From Mycoplasmatota bacterium (GTDB lineage: Bacteria > Bacillota_I > Bacilli_A > Izemoplasmatales > Hujiaoplasmataceae): DNA of 41,858 nucleotides. How positions within the stretch are numbered: the first letter of the stretch is position 1; each line of letters begins with the position of its first letter. The position numbers and the translations under genes are program-made. Shown here one piece after another: positions 39,943 through 41,858 of this stretch. The notes beneath the pieces were generated by a model, which was not told where the DNA came from, made no database searches, and worked only from the letters and a program-made list of their open reading frames with translations. The stretch spans positions 1-41,858 of the forward strand of contig JAEIOE010000016.1 in NCBI GenBank assembly GCA_016342455.1, read 5' to 3'.

Positions 39943-40119
39943 ACATCCATTGTGAGTATGTTGGGAATTGAAGATTTGTTTAGACGTCAACAAATCATTA
40001 CTTCTCAAACATATTTATATTTTGAAGCTTTGATAATTATTGGAATAATCTACTATGTTGTAATTAAGATTTTTAGCTTCATTGGTAGAAAAGTAGAGGT
40101 GGTGATGGCTCATGATTAA
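39943..40119 (+). pseudogene. C-terminal remainder of the permease
   Basis: In-frame continuation after the TAA, reading TSIVSMLGIEDLFRRQQIIT, then a final transmembrane helix (YFEALIIIGIIYYVVIKIFS) and a stop that overlaps the ATPase ATG by 8 bp. The frame is otherwise perfect, so the nonsense change is recent, an assembly/sequencing error, or tolerated by readthrough. Confidence 0.8.
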
Positions 40120-40828
40120 AGTATCTAACTTATATAAGTCCTTTGGAACTTTAGAGGTTTTAAGAGACGTGACTTACGAGTTTAAGAAAGGTAAGACAAC
40201 AGTTATTTTAGGTGCTTCTGGTAGTGGAAAGTCAACACTGCTAAGAGCAATCAATCAGTTAATTAGTTTTGACAGTGGAACTATTTTATTCGAAGGAAAT
40301 GATATTACCAAGATGAAACATCAAAAATTAGTTTCAAGAATAGGAATGGTTTTTCAACAGTTCAATTTATTTAGTAACATGACAATACTTAAAAATGTTA
40401 TGTACACTTTAGTCAAGGTTCAAAAATTACCGAAAGCAGAAGCGAAAGAAAAAGCAATAGCTGCCTTAGCTATGGTGAATATGGTAGATAAGATTAATAA
40501 TTATCCAAAAACATTAAGTGGCGGACAAAAGCAACGTGTTGCTTTAGCGAGAGCGATGGTTTTAAGTCCAGATGTAATGTTGTTTGATGAACCAACAAGT
40601 GCTTTAGACCCAGATAAGGTAAATGAAGTGCTAGATGAAATTAAAAAATTAACGCAAATAGGATTAACGAATATCATCGTTACCCACGAAATGGGATTTG
40701 CTAGAGAAGTTGCGGATGAAGTCATCTTCATGGATGAAGGTTTGATTATTGAAGCGGCAACAAAAAACGATTTTTTCCTCAACCCAAAAGAGGAAAGAAC
40801 AAAAGCGTTTTTAGGAAAAATATTATAA
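40112..40828 (+). CDS. polar amino-acid ABC transporter ATP-binding protein
   Basis: GlnQ/HisP-type ATPase, 238 aa. Walker [11 protein letters not shown]-loop VFQQFNLF, signature LSGGQKQR, Walker [13 protein letters not shown] and switch [13 protein letters not shown] are all present, and length is normal. It starts inside the permease end after GAGGTGGTGA, so the ribosome site depends on the permease region. It powers uptake with the permease and the binding protein below. Confidence 0.95.
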   Translation: MIKVSNLYKSFGTLEVLRDVTYEFKKGKTTVILGASGSGKSTLLRAINQLISFDSGTILFEGNDITKMKHQKLVSRIGMVFQQFNLFSNMTILKNVMYTLVKVQKLPKAEAKEKAIAALAMVNMVDKINNYPKTLSGGQKQRVALARAMVLSPDVMLFDEPTSALDPDKVNEVLDEIKKLTQIGLTNIIVTHEMGFAREVADEVIFMDEGLIIEAATKNDFFLNPKEERTKAFLGKIL

Positions 40829-40849
40829 AAAATAAGAGGAGATAGAAAA

Positions 40850-41611
40850 ATGAAAAAAATTATTATAGCGACAGTAGCATTACTATTATTTGTAAGTTTA
40901 GTTGGGTGTCAAGCAAATGAGAACACAGAAACATTGACAGTGTTAACATCCAGTGGCTATGAACCTTATGAAATGGTTGACACTAATGGAGATTTAACAG
41001 GTTTTGATATTGAATTAATGGAAGCTTTGGCTTTAGAAGTTGGAGTTGAAATTGAATGGTTAGATGTAGATTTTGGCGGAATTATCGCCAGTCTTGAATC
41101 AGGTCAATATGAAGTAGCTATCGCTGGGATAAGTACTACTCTCCTTAGAGCAGAATCTGTAGATTTTAGTGATGTATACTATAATTCTGAAGACGGTGTT
41201 CAAAACTATTTAATCTTTGAAGATGGAAGTAGTTATTCTTCTTTAGCAGATTTAGATGGCTTAGTAGTAGGGGCACAACTTGGAACAATACAAGCTGAAT
41301 TATTAGTAGAATACGCAGAACAATACAATTATACAGTTGAATTAAGAAATACAAATTCAGTTGTTATAGAAGAAATTAAACTAGGAACAATTGACGCTAT
41401 GCTTGTTGAAAACCTAGTTGCAGATTCAATCTTAGAAGTTAACACTGATTTTGCTAAGGAAAAACTTACAGATTCACTTGATTCATTATATGGTAATGCA
41501 ATAGCATTCTCTATGGGAAGTGAATGGGTAGACGTTTTCAATACAGCTTTGGCTACATTAAAAGAAAATGGAACTTTAGCAACATTAATAGAAAAGTGGT
41601 TTGGTGAATAA
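40850..41611 (+). CDS. amino-acid ABC transporter substrate-binding lipoprotein
   Basis: Family 3 (polar amino acid) binding protein, 253 aa. The lipoprotein signal MKKIIIATVALLLFVSLVGC is lipidated at Cys20. Ligand-fold marks include SSGYEPYEM, LTGFDIELMEALA, AIAGISTTLLRAESVDFSDV and the hinge LVVGAQLGTIQAE. The acid after SGYEPYE and the ISTT-R pair are standard for the alpha-amino group. Side-chain specificity cannot be read with certainty; the T-box suggests arginine. AGAGGAGAT precedes the ATG and a terminator follows. Confidence 0.93.
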   Translation: MKKIIIATVALLLFVSLVGCQANENTETLTVLTSSGYEPYEMVDTNGDLTGFDIELMEALALEVGVEIEWLDVDFGGIIASLESGQYEVAIAGISTTLLRAESVDFSDVYYNSEDGVQNYLIFEDGSSYSSLADLDGLVVGAQLGTIQAELLVEYAEQYNYTVELRNTNSVVIEEIKLGTIDAMLVENLVADSILEVNTDFAKEKLTDSLDSLYGNAIAFSMGSEWVDVFNTALATLKENGTLATLIEKWFGE

Positions 41612-41643
41612 TCTTAGAATTTGCATATAATAAAACATAGTAT

Positions 41644-41676
41644 AAAACAAGGCATATGTTTGTGCCTTGTTTTTTT
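41644..41676 (+). terminator. terminator of the transporter operon
   Basis: AAAACAAGGCA/TGCCTTGTTTT, 11-bp stem, 8-nt loop, T-tract. Confidence 0.9.
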
Positions 41677-41838
41677 CTTTTTTATGTTTGTAGTTAAAAT
41701 ATAGTAAACTTTAAATTCTACAATTCATAGAATTACAATTCTCCTAATAAGAGATGCTAAAAAATACGCAATAATGTATAATATTTATCAACACTAACCA
41801 GAACACCCTTTCTTCAATCTTGGATAAGTGGGGGATGA

Positions 41839-41858
41839 ATGGTAATTTTTTCAAGTAT
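41839..41858 (+). CDS. possible start of a further gene, cut by the window end
   Basis: GGGGG (41830-41834) precedes an ATG at 41839 and the frame is open to the last base. A TATAAT-like box lies near 41777. Only six codons are visible, so identity and reality are unknown. Confidence 0.25.

Noticed and set aside
1-41858. Mycoplasma-type code with TGA as tryptophan
   Set aside because: TGG is used for Trp throughout and TGA ends genes correctly (8353-8355, 31902-31904, 16084-16086).

Overview
The window is AT-rich DNA using the standard bacterial code: TGG encodes Trp and TGA serves as a real stop. It has strong GGAGG-type ribosome binding sites, lipobox lipoproteins, a T-box leader and U-tract terminators. 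This fits a low-GC Bacillota or Mycoplasmatota-type bacterium (Acholeplasma, Izemoplasma or Haloplasma-like lineages are possible). No marker gene fixes the species.

Region 1 (1 to about 15.7 kb) looks like an integrated phage-satellite or integrative-plasmid element. Two tandem large serine recombinases and a tiny SHOCT-like ORF lie on the minus strand. A divergent repressor/regulator pair follows, then a tyrosine recombinase, a BRO-type antirepressor and an excisionase-like protein. Next come a DUF4373 replication initiator with 21-bp iterons inside its own gene and an ArpU/sigma-like regulator. Cargo follows: a restriction-modification operon (gamma-type adenine methylase, beta-type SPPY methylase, LAGLIDADG-like protein, PD-(D/E)XK nuclease, unknown protein) and a RES-like plus KAP NTPase pair. 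The replication-plus-cargo block is bracketed by identical 19-bp repeats. A start-only fragment of a terminase-small-subunit-like gene is then cut by an IS3-family element.

Region 2 (15.7 to 34.7 kb) starts with that 1.35-kb IS, whose other end truncates an Rhs polymorphic-toxin gene. Short gene modules follow, each closed by a copy of a dispersed repeat. The full repeat carries GGGGTG iterons, a conserved terminator hairpin and three TACACGATT motifs at 20-bp period. Modules: Rhs tail plus membrane immunity candidate; HTH-TM regulator plus lipoprotein; lipoprotein plus gluzincin metalloprotease; a secreted protein broken by an in-frame stop plus a membrane protein; AAA/DUF4143 ATPase plus C39-like protease plus transglutaminase-GNAT fusion; acyltransferase-3 plus HTH-membrane regulator plus a small membrane protein. 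This resembles an array of independent cassettes insulated by terminators.

Region 3 (34.7 kb to the end) looks like ordinary chromosome: a cobalamin-binding sensor followed by a GGDEF diguanylate cyclase, a GH3 glycosidase, and a T-box-controlled polar amino-acid ABC transporter. The permease of that transporter carries an in-frame TAA just where the family has a conserved Glu. The most promising leads are the RES/KAP pair, the LAGLIDADG plus PD-(D/E)XK restriction operon, the repeat-delimited cassette array, the ATPase/two-protease operon, and an orphan promoter-terminator unit at 21.68 to 21.98 kb.
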